Of a DNA stretch of 64,000 nucleotides, positions 42,405 to 53,249 are shown in pieces. This DNA comes from Symbiodinium natans (Eukaryota; Sar; Dinophyceae; Suessiales; Symbiodiniaceae), in contig CAJNDS010002827.1 in assembly GCA_905221605.1 (NCBI GenBank), positions 87,235 to 151,234 on the forward strand. The letters are read 5' to 3'. Every line of letters begins with the position of its first letter. The stretch's first letter is position 1. Position numbers and translations under genes: made by a program. The notes beneath the pieces are model-generated. The model had not been told where the DNA came from. It worked only from the letters and a program-made list of their open reading frames with translations, and ran no database searches.

Positions 42405-44739
42405 ATTGAGTCACTGTCACATTGTGTATCATTGTGTCACCTCTCATCATTTGCGGATTGATCTCCTGAGATGGCTGTGACCGGCTTGCTGAGCCAAAGT
42501 GCCTGGACAGCTGAGGTGTAGCTGCGAGTACCTTTCTGACATCATGAGCAAGCCGACATCTTGAGCTGAGGTGCTGTGAACACGGGGCCGAGCTCCCAGA
42601 TCGTTTTGCTGGTAAATAGCTGGTTCTCGCCAGGAAACCTAGCACTCGAAAAGCCGGACGTGTATATGGACAAATGAAGATTCTTACGTGCGAGATGTGG
42701 GTTGGGCGCCCAGCTTTGCATCCAATTTCGAACCTCGACGCGAAGTGACTTCCGTACATGAACATGCTGTGCGGCTTACGTCTCCAAGTTGGCATGAAGC
42801 ACCGTGTTCCCGGCAAAGTTGGCGTCCGTTGTGGCAGAGGCAGAGCTCCAAGGTCTTGCGATTCTGAGCAAACAAGGGGCTGTTGCTTCCTGCTACGCTA
42901 TTCAGCTGCTGGGGACAACATACAACGCATGTCAACTCCCAGAGAGCTGACGGCTTGGTGGTAGCTCGTGTGCCTGTTAGCCCTGCGCCCAATGCAACTA
43001 CTGACTTCTACGGGCTGCGGCGACGGATGGCAAGACAATGACAGAGATAAATGATCAAAGAAACCAGGAGTCGACTTGCAACCAGAGACTCTGAAGCAAA
43101 CGTTGCCAATGACAGGCGGAGTGTTGCATGACAAGACTTGCTTGACATGAACTGACGCGATGATCACACAAGACCAAATTAAATTTTGAACACAAAACCA
43201 CTAAAAAAAGAACAGCGGGAGTTTGCATGAGCTCACCACACAGCAACCCGAACAGCTAGGTCTTGCAAGAATCTTCAGGCCTTGTCTTGCCCCACCAGCT
43301 TCTGCAATGCTTCCTCATGTCGATGGCGCGTCTGACTTCATCTCAGCAGTACAAAAGGGTAAGGCTCGGACTGCTTCATGGTCGAGCGTGAACATGGGAA
43401 CTCTCACGCTGATGCTTTGCATGTTGACCTCCAACTCACCCAGGGCATTCGCCTGATTGCAGGATGCTGGTTAATATGCGGGAGACGAAAAGGTGCAACA
43501 TGTTGCAACCTACAGCACCGCAACGAGAGACGTGATATGACACATGCAAGCAGCCTGGAAGTAGATGCCCAAGTCTGCCACCACTTCCTTCAAAGCAAGA
43601 CATCCGAGCATGCCAGCTTCTACCCAGTACTTTCAGACCTGGTTATCCACCACCATGCGGACTTCTGTCGGATGCGGTTGACACCTGAAAGCTCGAGGAT
43701 GCTACAGCAACAGGAGGCTCATAAACTCCCAAGTTCACGGCTTGCCCATTTCTACTTTCTGACAGACCTGAGCAGTCACATCAGTATGTGGGCATCGTTC
43801 TTCACAAAGCAACATGGATCAGCATCCCCTGGCGGGCAATAAGACTTCCCAAAGTCCATACCACATCAAGCACAACAGGCCTCACATCCGTGGCGTCTCG
43901 TAGAGGCTGAATCTAAACCAGACCACCAAAGTTCCGGGGCACTGTTTACGACTTCAAGAAAAAGCCTGCGCTGCATTGTTCCTCTTCGTTCACATGCACT
44001 GAATACTTGTCACGCACCGCGACGGACGCAGGGTCTATGACTCTATAGCGTAGTCAGCTGTTCGAGCATCACACTGATTGGTCACGCCTCGTCTCCGGTG
44101 CTGACCCAGGCAACCCGCTAGAAATCATCAGCAGCAAAAACGGCCAAATTTCGGGCAACCCCCATCTTCGTTCGCATCAGATGAAGTTTCCTCAACGAGT
44201 TTGCATGATTTCCAGAAATGGGTGATCTAAGAACATCTGCAAAAGGCCTCGGCAAGACCACGCAAGCATTCAAAATGACCGCTACCATCGGATCCCATGT
44301 TCATTTCCACTGGCATCTGCCGTGTTTAAGCTGCCGGCAATTTGCCCAGCGGCCACAGTCTCCTGCACGTGCTTGCCAAGGCGGCACGGAAAATCACCGA
44401 AAGCCATGGGGACGGTTTGGTAAAAAGGGGTGCCTTGCCATTCTTCAGGATGTCGACCTCTCGAGGCACAGCACACAATGCCACAATGCACACAGAACAT
44501 CCATTCATGAAGCCCTTTCGGCCCTTTCACTCGCACACCCTCTCCCTATCCCTCTTGTTCCTATTCTCTTCGAAGAGGGCTTGCTTCCTTTCTTATGGCG
44601 GGCCAAAAAAACAACACCCAGAGGGATTACTTTCTTGCCTTGGGGGGGGGAGGGGGTATGAGGGCCACAAGGCCCCCGCGCAGAGGGCTTTCCTGTCTTG
44701 CTGTCTCTCTCGCCCTATCACTCTCTCTCTCTCTCTCTC
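42405..44739. other. stretch with uncertain exons
   Basis: Besides the possible exon near 42690-42880, a plus-strand frame at 43378-43842 (around SSLEVDAQVCHHFLQSKTSE) is open but unrecognised. A G-run at 44643-44655 and a (CT)n run at 44718-44740 are present. Confidence 0.35.
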
Positions 44740-45651
44740 TCAGACTCTCGCTCTGGCCTTGATAGGATCTGTAAGGAGCCTCTTCTTGGACGTCGGGGGA
44801 AACTCGAAGATCTGCAAGGAGGCTGGAGGAAGACTGCAGCATACGCCATGCATCGATATGGCTTTGCTTTGCATAGCATGGTGCGCCTCGACCTTGTTCT
44901 GGAAGCGAATGACTCCGCCGATGCTCAGCTGGCATGCCCTGGTCACGGTCTGCTGCTTCAGGACTGTGGAACACAGAAAACATGCGAAGCCCTCTAGGTG
45001 GAGCAAACATACTGGGCCGACGTGGTTTTGTACTGTCCGTTTGCGCCTCCGATGGCAATTCTGGTAAAGTTTCCATGTTCTGCCATAATGTATCATGCTC
45101 TGTCACATGCGGGGCCCTGGCTGATCTTTAAGGCGTAGCAGTTTCCAGGTGGAAGACCTTCAGCGTCGCGAACCACTCAACCGAGCTGCTCTGCAACCCG
45201 TTGGATCATCCACACTTACAGTCCCATGAGACCCATCGATCGCCATCCACCAATGCCGAGTTTCCTGCCTACGACTCGATATGGATAAATAGCGAGCTCG
45301 TTTGTCTCGGACCTGGACACAAAGCAACAGACTGAGACAAACATCATCGCAAACACCCCTCCAAAGCGGAGACCAAGGTGAAGGCCCATCCCCCATGTCT
45401 TCAATGATGCTCATGTTGAAGTATGGCCTTCAGAGAGGAGATAGATTAAGCAAAGGATTTTGACAGCTCTCGCAGCGCACCTCAAGCCGAAGCCCATCTC
45501 GACATTTTGCAAGATCCCAAAGCCGCCCTTCACCCAGATCTGAGCGGAGAAGCGGAGAGCAAAGCACATGATGCTCTCTCTGGACATCCCTGGTCTTACA
45601 ACAGGACATCAGTACAGTCACTGCTGCGCAAACTGCTATGAACTGCAGCAA
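44740..45651 (-). CDS. candidate minus-strand exons, unrecognised
   Basis: Coding-like blocks: TRDVQREHHVLCSPLLRSDL with WDLAKCRDGLRLEVRCESCQ (about 45450-45600). ACQLSIGGVIRFQNKVEAHH with HAMQSKAISMHGVC is at about 44845-44945. LQIFEFPPTSKKRLLTDPIK is at about 44757-44818. The 45160-45414 segment between them is open in two minus frames. They may be parts of one gene. No family recognised. Confidence 0.45.
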
Positions 45652-45914
45652 CTACAGAGTATTTGTTAAGACTTCCTTCTCAACCTCATTTGAGGGCTGA
45701 AATTTCTCACGCATTGGGCTTTGTCCGCCCATAACTGGGTGCTTAAAACTCCCTCCCTCCAATTAGGAGACACATTCTTAACCCAGGGCTTTTTGAAGCA
45801 AGGCCCCAATTTGAGGCCCTAGCTTGTAGAACTTTACACAAGCAAGCCCCGATCCCAGAATCCCGTAAAGCTTTACACAAGCAGCCCCCAATGAGAAAGA
45901 ATCCCTCCAATTCG

Positions 45915-46495
45915 CCTCGGCTTCCTGCCGAGAAGCGTCTGGAACAAGCAGACCCGGATCGGGCCTCCTTCCCCCTAACCCAACCCTTCCCCAAATTTTG
46001 ACGCAACCCCCCCCCCCCCCCCGCCCTGTGGGACCCCCCCAATGCCTTGGAGAGCTGCAAACCCGATGCCGTGGAGAGTGCTGCCCCCCCCCCCCACCCC
46101 CCCCCCCACCCCCCCCCCCCCACCCCCCCCCCCCCCCCCCACCCCCCCCGCCCCCACCACCCCCCCCCCACCCCCCCCCCCACCCCCCCCCCCCCACCCC
46201 CCCCCCCACCCCCCCCCCCCCCCACCCCCCCCCCCCCCCCCCCCACCCCCCCCCCCACCCCCACCCCCACCCCCGCCCCCCCCCCACCCCCCCCACCCCC
46301 CCCCCACCCCCCCCCCCACCCCCCCCCCCCACCCCCCCCCCACCCCCCCCCAACCCCCCATCACCCCCCCCCGACCCCCCCCCGACCCCCCCCCCCCCCA
46401 CCCGCTCTCCCTTTTTTTGCGAAACCCTCTTTCCTCCTTTCCTGTCCTGGGGCCGGCCCGGCTGCCGAGGCGGCGCGCGCAAGCGTTTACAATTA
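45915..46495 (+). repeat. dispersed C-run repeat, copy 4, with expanded poly-C
   Basis: Left end CCTCGGCTTCCTGCCGAGAA then GCGTCTGGAACAAGCAGACC. Right end CGGCCCGGCTGCCGAGGCGG then CGCGCGCAAGCGTTTACAATTA. The C-run core is expanded to about 320 bp (46084-46405). Same orientation as copies 1-3. Confidence 0.85.
46084..46405. repeat. poly-C tract with isolated A interruptions
   Basis: About 320 bp of C broken by single A (rarely G, T or AA), with spacings from 3 to about 20. The G-rich complement could form quadruplexes and the C strand i-motifs. True length in the genome is uncertain because such tracts mis-assemble. Confidence 0.97.
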
Positions 46496-47372
46496 AGAAG
46501 CAAGCAGGCCAAGCACCAAATCCCGAATCCGCCTCGCGCCGTGATTGCGTGCGTAGCAAAGAGCAGGCACCCACTTCTACCCAACCCCCCCCCCCACCCC
46601 GCAACCCACCACCCCCAACCCACCTCGATGTTAAAACTAAGAGCCTGAGACATTGAGAGACTTGCTCGTAAGCTTTTACACAAGCAGGCCCCACTCACAA
46701 ACTCCCCCAATTAAGAATCTGAGCCCCATAAGATTCTTAGCTTCTGATAGGGCCGTACAAAAACCCAGAATTTAGAGTCTCGTGAGCCCCTTAGATTCTT
46801 CGCTTCTGATCGGATTTTACACAAGCTAAGCAGGTGCCAAGCAAAAAGAAATCTCAAATTAGGAATCTGAGCCCTCAGATTCTTTTCTTGTAATGGTGTT
46901 ACACAAGCAGCCCAAAGATCATTATCAAACATGACAGGGTTCTACACAATCCTACACTCCAGGTATATGTGTAAGAATGTCTTGAGCTAGTGGCTACAGC
47001 GTCCTCTATAGGGCCTTAGGTTGCTGGCTCGAATCTGAGCCCCCAAGAGCCAGAAAAGCAGCTAAATACACACCAAACAAGCCACTCTCTAGTTAAGAAT
47101 TTGAGCCACCCGTTGACCGAACCCTGGCACATTCTTAACCAGTGCTCGCACTGTAGAAAACTAACCGCGACCGAAGATCCCTTAGCTTTTGCTGCTGACG
47201 AGAAGGTCAAGGCGATGCCAACTCCTAGATGCCTCACCGGGAAGAATCCCGGTGCCACCGTGGAACGCACCTTCTGGGGTTTTGCCAACCCTCAGAAATC
47301 TTGCGGCTCGTAAAGCCTCCTCACTCTCAATCGACGAACACGGCCCCTCTCTGAACCACGGATAGTTGTTGG

Positions 47373-47957
47373 CTAAACCTGGCCAAACCTGCTTCGCGTT
47401 TTGGATCCCCAGGCTACACCTGTGATCTTGAAGGCCGACATGCTGGATAGTGACGTTGTAGCATGTGTTTTCAGGGTCTGGGTGGGCAATGGCAGCAGGG
47501 TTTCACTGAGGGGAACCGGCTTCTGCTGTGTACTGACGTGTACCGCGAAGAGGTGTGACGTGCATTCACTGCACTGAAATTGCCAACGCATTGTCTCATT
47601 GATGTCTCATGGCGAACTTGATGTAGGGCTGCTAGCTCGCATCATGTCGGGCAGTATTGCTAATGTGTGGGCGTTCGAGCGCGTGCGAGCACATGCGTGT
47701 AAGCGAGCATGCGTGCAAGCACGTTCCGTATTCAAAAGGTCAGCTAAATTTGAGAAATAGCAGTCAGACAAGGTTTGGCCGACGTTCAGCTCGCGTCGAA
47801 GAGCCAATGCGTTCGCAGAGTGGACCACTGTTTCCACGAGTACGCAAGTGCTTGGGAGATGACACGCTCCTGCGCATCTGCCCGCTAGCTCATCAAAACT
47901 GCAGAAGGTGATCATGTTTTCTTGCCCGGGCCGAAAAATCTTCAAGGGGTGCGACAC
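47373..47957 (-). CDS. candidate minus-strand exons, unrecognised
   Basis: Two blocks: LKIFRPGQENMITFCSFDEL with HSANALALRRELNVGQTLSD and CYFSNLADLLNTER (about 47720-47950). Then MRWQFQCSECTSHLFAVHVS with STQQKPVPLSETLLPLPTQT (about 47390-47591). Both are protein-like and on the local majority strand. Family unknown. Confidence 0.45.
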
Positions 47958-48783
47958 CGTGCTGAACGCGTTTTCGGTACCTAAAGCCCTCTATGCGTGA
48001 CAGACCTTGGACGATCTTCATGTCATGTTGCTGCTTCTGTTGGAACATGAGTGAATCAGTTTTAAGCAGCGGTTTTAAAATTTTACGACATATTCTCTGA
48101 GCTTTTCAAGTCTGAGTTCCGCACGTTCGGCTCGAATTCAAGTCCCAACCTGCTTCAAGCAAAAAACAGAACGCTTCGCTACTTGGTGCAACTTACTGGT
48201 GCTGACTCGGAAGCAACACTTCATGACTTCATACGCAAAAAGCTTGGAATGGGACTGGAAGTGCTTCGTGAACAGCAGCCACGCAGGAGAAGTGAAGTTG
48301 ACCTAAGTCAAATCAAATTCAATGCCGTTTCGTTCGCTCCTTCCTTGCGCACTACCCTGCTGTTGGTTCTTTGGTCCAACATTGGGGACGATACGTGACA
48401 CTGCTCCTGTAATTGGGATCATACTCAGATTATGCTGTTCAACCAGACGAGGAGTGGGTGGGCGTGGAACCGCTGACCTTGCACCGATCGAGCGAGAAAG
48501 CACGAGAGAGCGAGAGAGCGAGAGAGCGAGAGAGCGAGAGAGCGAGAGAGCGAGAGAGCGAGAGTCTGAGCGCGAGCGAGCGAGCGGGGAAGAGAGAGGG
48601 GAGAGAGAGCGAGAGGGAGAGCGAGAGAGAGAAAGAGAGCGGGAGAGAGAGAGAAGGAACAGACGGAGAGAGAGAGAGAGGGAAAGATGGAATGATGAAG
48701 AAAGAGACAGGGAGGGAGAGAGAGAGAGAGAGGGGGAGGAAAAGAGGGAGAGAGAGACAGAGAGGAAACCTTCTGGACATCAC
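47958..48783. other. stretch with a GA-rich tract
   Basis: 48487-48770 is a long GAGAGC/GAGAGA tract, and the Glu/Arg-rich or Ser/Leu-rich open frames over it are compositional. A plus-strand frame at 48183-48398 (around LHDFIRKKLGMGLEVLREQQ) is protein-like but isolated. Confidence 0.45.
48487..48770. repeat. GA-rich microsatellite tract
   Basis: (GAGAGC)n at the left grades into mixed GAGAGA/GGGAGA runs, almost purely purine on the plus strand. Confidence 0.95.
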
Positions 48784-48897
48784 CAGTTGGGTCGAGATCT
48801 CGCTGTGTGGCATGACAGCAAAGCCCGCTGCATTCCTCATCTCCACCGAGAAATTGTGCTGCTCGCCGAAGGTCTGACAAAGAGCAAGACTGTCAGA
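48784..48897 (-). CDS. single well-bounded exon, unrecognised
   Basis: A 114-nt stretch between a CCGCACAG acceptor and an ACTG/GTGATG donor encodes exactly 38 residues, starting SDSLALCQTFGEQHNF and containing EMRNAAGFAVMPHSEIS. Clean splice sites and phase make it a convincing exon of a minus-strand gene whose other exons I cannot link. Its donor is GT, unlike most introns here. Confidence 0.6.
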
Positions 48898-50153
48898 CTG
48901 TGCGGAAACTCCAACGACCCAGAGTATATTGGAGCACGGAGAAGTGTGAGACTCTTGGATGGAGAGTCGAACACACAGACTGTTGGGCGCATTGCGAGGA
49001 ACTAGGATGCCGGACCGTGTCGAAGTGCATCGTCCCACGGCTGAGAAGCTTTGTTTCAAGGCCTGGTGTCTCACAAAAGCACTGCTGCGTCATCGGCGTC
49101 ATCTACCACCGTTTTGTAGCATTTTGCAATTCATTCCGATCGTTCTCAAGGATGGTAAGCTCCCTAGCCGACTCGCATAGTGCCCTTCAGCTTCCCGATG
49201 TGGAAGATCTTGGGGGCCGTGCACAGAACAGAAAACAAACCGGATCTCTCAGAAAATCGGACCTTCATGTTGATGCTCCATCCTGGGGTCACAGTGACCG
49301 GCGTTCCACCTCCGTTGCTCCAAGCATAACAAGCCAAAGCTTTCAGCAAACTCCCAGTGCAAAGCAGGGCACCTATGTGAAAGGTGAACGGCCGCATGAA
49401 CATCGCTGTGTCCGTCCTTACTAAACTCTCTACGAGACTGTCTTGCCGGCTTGTGCCATGCGCCACCCTGTGGATACCACTAGGGCTCACTGGGGCCGAT
49501 GACTTGAGCTTGCTAAGGATTGGAATTGGAAAAACATCCAGCATGTTGTGCAACACCGAGGAAGACCTGGCAAGAAGATGGCACTGCAGGAAACCGATCT
49601 GCATGTCCTCCTCGCCTGTCTTTGTCAAAATCAGCGGCTGTCCCGATGTCCAAGTCTAGATCTGCCAAGCCTCAGAGAAATTCAAATGTCGACACGTAGA
49701 CTGCAGTGCATGCTGGGTGGTCTGACTCTGGACGAGAAAGTCCACCGTCTCGTGTGGCCTCTGCAAGTATCAAGGCAATGCAACAGCAATCTGCAAGTGC
49801 CCAAAGTGATGTTAGGGTGCTGACGCTTGCGTTATGTCTGGCATGTGGCTGCTGAGGTTCATCGTAAACCCCAGCCAGGCATGCACCTTGGGCTTGAAGA
49901 GCCTCCAAAGCCAGATGGCTCGTGATGGCTCTTGATCGCTGTTGCACGTGTGCCTGAACCACGCCGTTCCACCCGGAAAAGTGTATTTGTACTGCGGATT
50001 TTCGGTGCTGTCAGCCTGGGATTCGCCAGGGAAGGGCTGGGACCCAACACAACAAAGGCACAGAAGGACCTGCCTCGTATGTCCAGTTCCAGTGAAACCG
50101 GTCTTTCTCAGTGGGGTTGTTCAGGTTGAAGAAGGTGTTGTCCTGCGAATCTC
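48898..50153 (-). other. region with possible minus-strand exons
   Basis: Minus-strand blocks VTPGWSINMKVRFSE (about 49240-49285), FTFHIGALLCTGSLLKALAC (about 49320-49385) and LALEALQAQGACLAGVYDEP (about 49855-49920) look coding, but exon ends could not be set. They may belong with the exon at 48784 or with the gene at 50154-53044. Confidence 0.4.
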
Positions 50154-53044
50154 TTAATGGGTTGAGGGGGGGTGAGAATCAACAACTAAGGCACACCTAG
50201 ATGCTGCCTGCTGGTCGTTCGCCTTGTCAGGTGTGAAGCCTGCCTTCATGTGCAAGTCACCACCTCGTTTGCATCGCCACATTGAGCCACATCCATGCAC
50301 TGCAACAGCACGGCCAAGGCAGCCAGCGCAGGTCATCCACATCTCCGATTCCATTCCAAGTTCATCTCTACAGAAGGAGATGCATCCTTGTATTCGTCTC
50401 CTGAATCCTTGTGCAAGGTATACACCCCCTTGGACAAACAGGAGGCAGCAGTCAGCAGCAATAATTACACAGCGAACCTTCCTGGTAATGAAAAGACTGA
50501 AGTACATGCTGACTGGGTCACGCCAGCCTAGAAGCAAAGAGTGAAAAGCCATCCACTCTCACGCACCAACACACAATAGAACACACAAAGATGCAAAAGC
50601 GGTGACAGTTCTGCACTTTTTGAGAAGAGCGCAAATATAGGACTGGTGGGAGCAGTTTGGGCCCCCACTTCAACGTTGTGCGACAACCCTATGACCATAT
50701 GCACTGAGGCGGAGCACGGCCGTGAATTTGTCATGATGGTACGGGACTGACAGGTGGAAGACCGCAAAAATTTCGAAGACCGCAAAAATGTTAAATCAGA
50801 TTAAGACACGTCTCCTCTAGAATGAATGCAAGAAGCGAATCCCTCCAAGAGCCCGTGAGGCAGGAAAGTGCTCCCCTGTCATGCTTTCTCGTTCCAAAAT
50901 AACACACGTCAGAGGAGAAAGCGTGATTGAGGCGAAATCGCGCGCGATCTGTCGCAGAGAACGATCCGCATACGTGCCACGTCAGCTGCAACACAAACCA
51001 GGCCCTCCATGTACACTCAGCGTGTCTGAATACAAAATGTGTAGAGTGATGCGACAACCTGCATCAATCACAAATGTGCCCTCGCCGAGAATACGGCCAT
51101 GAACCTCGCCCAAGCTGTTGACACCATCTCGCAAAAAGTCCATAAACGACTCGGACAGACCTAGAGCCAAGCAATTCTTGAAGACAGGTACTTTGCGAAA
51201 AGATTGGATTGCAACATACCCCGAGATGGCCACGACGATTCTTCGACCGCGCCCTGGACAAATACCAAGAGGAACATCATGCAGAACAAAGCCTTTGAGC
51301 CAGCAGTGCGGCCTCAACTCATGCTGCAGAACCTGTGGGTCCTTAGCCCTCGCGGGCATGACATGAATGTAGAACCTCACGTCATCAGTGACTGCACCAT
51401 CCCTCTGCACGGAACTTTCTAAAGGCACTAGTGTGCCTGCATGACCGAAATACTTCTTGAGCTGTCGCCAGCTCCTCCACGCACGAAGTTAGCAAGAACA
51501 CAAGTATGCAGCACGGGCATCTGGCAATCCTTTGTGTGCAGATCCACAAGTGCGGAACTTGTCTCCAGCTTAGCGACCTGCAGGGCCGCCACTCCACCCG
51601 GAAGAGCTTACACCCCTACTACCTGCCTTGCGGATCCGTTGAATTCGGTGATATAGGTTTTTTTCTGCCAGATGCTTGCCTGATTAGACTCGCCGGGTCA
51701 TGCAACACAAATGGTTGTGTGAGCAATTAGTGTCCGGCAGGGATGCAGCATGTGTGAAGCAGTGACATGCTCCAGCTTGGCCATTCGGTGCAAGATGTCC
51801 TGTGGCACCTGGCGCAAGACGTTTCTGTAGGCAAAGTATCTGACAGCTTCAACTTGTTCTGGGTGCCTGAAGCACAAGGTGGTCGTGGCTACACTCGACT
51901 ATTCTAACTCCTCTTTGGTGCTCGAGGTCCAGCTCCTGGCAGCAGCCAATCTCACATGGACCACAAAATCTCAGCCCGCCCCCCCAAGCTCCATCAGAGC
52001 ATCAGGATCTGTGTCCACATCCCAATGGATCGAGAGGTCACTGCCATCCTGGCGAGTGGCCGGAGACTGTAACTGCAAAGCCCCTTCTCTTCTCTTTCTT
52101 CTCATCTCTAGCAAACCCTTTTCATTGCACACCTTGCTTGTACTTGCTTGAAAACGTTCTCAAAAAATAGCAACTAGCTTGGGCAGTGTATGCCGCGAAA
52201 ATGAACTTTAGCTTCTCTCGAAACTTTCCAGACAAAACTCCCAAACCTGATCAGAAGGTTCGGACTCGATGTTGCCCAAGAAATATTCATTAAATGTGTC
52301 CAGGACAGCAGATCCTGCCACATCTTTGAGTTCAGTCATGTCTACGCTGCATACTAAACTCTGTAGAAGAATCCCTCCGATCTCTCTGCAACATGGTTGG
52401 CGGAGAACATGACTTGGCGTTAGCACCAACAGGTCCATCAAGTAACCCAACGGTAAGCCAACTACCCTGCCAGCGTCAAGGCACGAGGAGATTTCAGGAA
52501 GGCTACAAGATGACAGCAAGATGACAGCAAGATGACAGTGGAGCACATCCTGGACAATCTCGCACCTCGAACCTGTGGTCCTGACGATGTCGAAAGTGCC
52601 TGATTTATCTCTTTGAGCAGATCATGAGACAACACCCTGTGCAAGCAACGGAAGAAGCATGCCTGATGTTGGGAGGATGATCACCCTCGACGCTTCCACC
52701 TTCGAAGATTCCTGGCAGTTCAGCACACTATACTACAAAGCGAGAACATGCAACACCCAATCCGGGACTTGGACGGAATGGTTGAGGATAGAACACAGCA
52801 TTGACTGGGACCTTGCAGAAGGATGCACACCAAAATGCTTCAAATCTAGTCCGGCACTCTCTACTGACAGGTTTGCTCCAGGGTGGCATGCGTCTGGGCC
52901 ACTAGGTTCCGCACACTCAGTCCTATTAAAAGCCGTGCAGCCTTCACACCAGCTTTTGATAGCATTAAAACCGACAGACATGACACGTTGCAGTGAGCGG
53001 TGACTGCCTGCATGGCCGCAAGGAGCAGCCTTCAAAACTCTCAA
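50154..53044 (-). CDS. minus-strand multi-exon gene, unrecognised protein
   Basis: Exons in transcription order: AFNRTECAEPSGPDACHPGA (about 52850-52940, weaker). CQESSKVEASRVIILPTSG ends before a GC donor (about 52655-52735). VLSHDLLKEINQALSTS is near 52590-52640. SSCLDAGRVVGLPLGYLMDL, KDVAGSAVLDTFNEYFLGNI and SEPSDQVWEFCLESFE follow (about 52215-52500). RQDGSDLSIHWDVDTDPDAL is at about 51978-52066. EQVEAVRYFAYRNVLRQVPQ with LHRMAKLEHVTASHMLHPCR is at about 51725-51866. DDVRFYIHVMPARAKDPQVL, LKGFVLHDVPLGICPGRGRR, FMDFLRDGVNSLGEVHGRIL and GEGTFVIDAGCRITLHILYS cover about 50985-51425. RIQGCISFCRDELGMESEMW (about 50345-50405) may be a late exon. Composition suggests a soluble helical protein. 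Not recognised; some blocks may belong to a second gene. Confidence 0.6.
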
Positions 53045-53249
53045 CGTTCATTTCCACATGTTGTGATCTTTTCGGTCTGGACTCCAGGTATGAGTCCCTG
53101 CCTGGCAGCGCCAATGGCTGCACGGCCGCTAAGCGTCAAGAAAGCTTGAGCCAGTGCAAACGTGGAACATGCAGTTGAACTCCGAATCTGCCAGTGGCCC
53201 GAAGCCCTAAGGAAAACGCAGTCCCGCAAATTGGCAAAGCAGATGATAC

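Larger units (their letters stand above)
45832..46913. repeat. scattered TTACACAAGCAG(G/C)CCC motifs
   Basis: The motif occurs at about 45832, 45872, 46674, 46815 (variant) and 46899. AAGAATCTGAGCCC-like words occur between them (46704, 46858, 47093). The spacing and shared words suggest a decayed repeat flanking the C-run element. Confidence 0.6.
45652..47372. other. repeat-dominated stretch around the poly-C tract
   Basis: Holds one copy of the dispersed repeat (45915-46495), the poly-C tract inside it and five TTACACAAGCAG-type motifs around it. Huge Pro- or Gly-rich open frames here are artefacts of composition. No gene is recognised. Confidence 0.7.

Noticed and set aside
45743-46710. 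Long Gly-rich and Pro-rich open frames (up to 310 codons)
   Set aside because: They are produced by the poly-C/poly-G tract and change frame with every interruption, so they are compositional.
48322-49074. Glu/Arg-rich and Ser/Leu-rich frames over the GA tract
   Set aside because: Compositional. Only the 114-nt segment 48784-48897 has proper splice sites and protein-like content.
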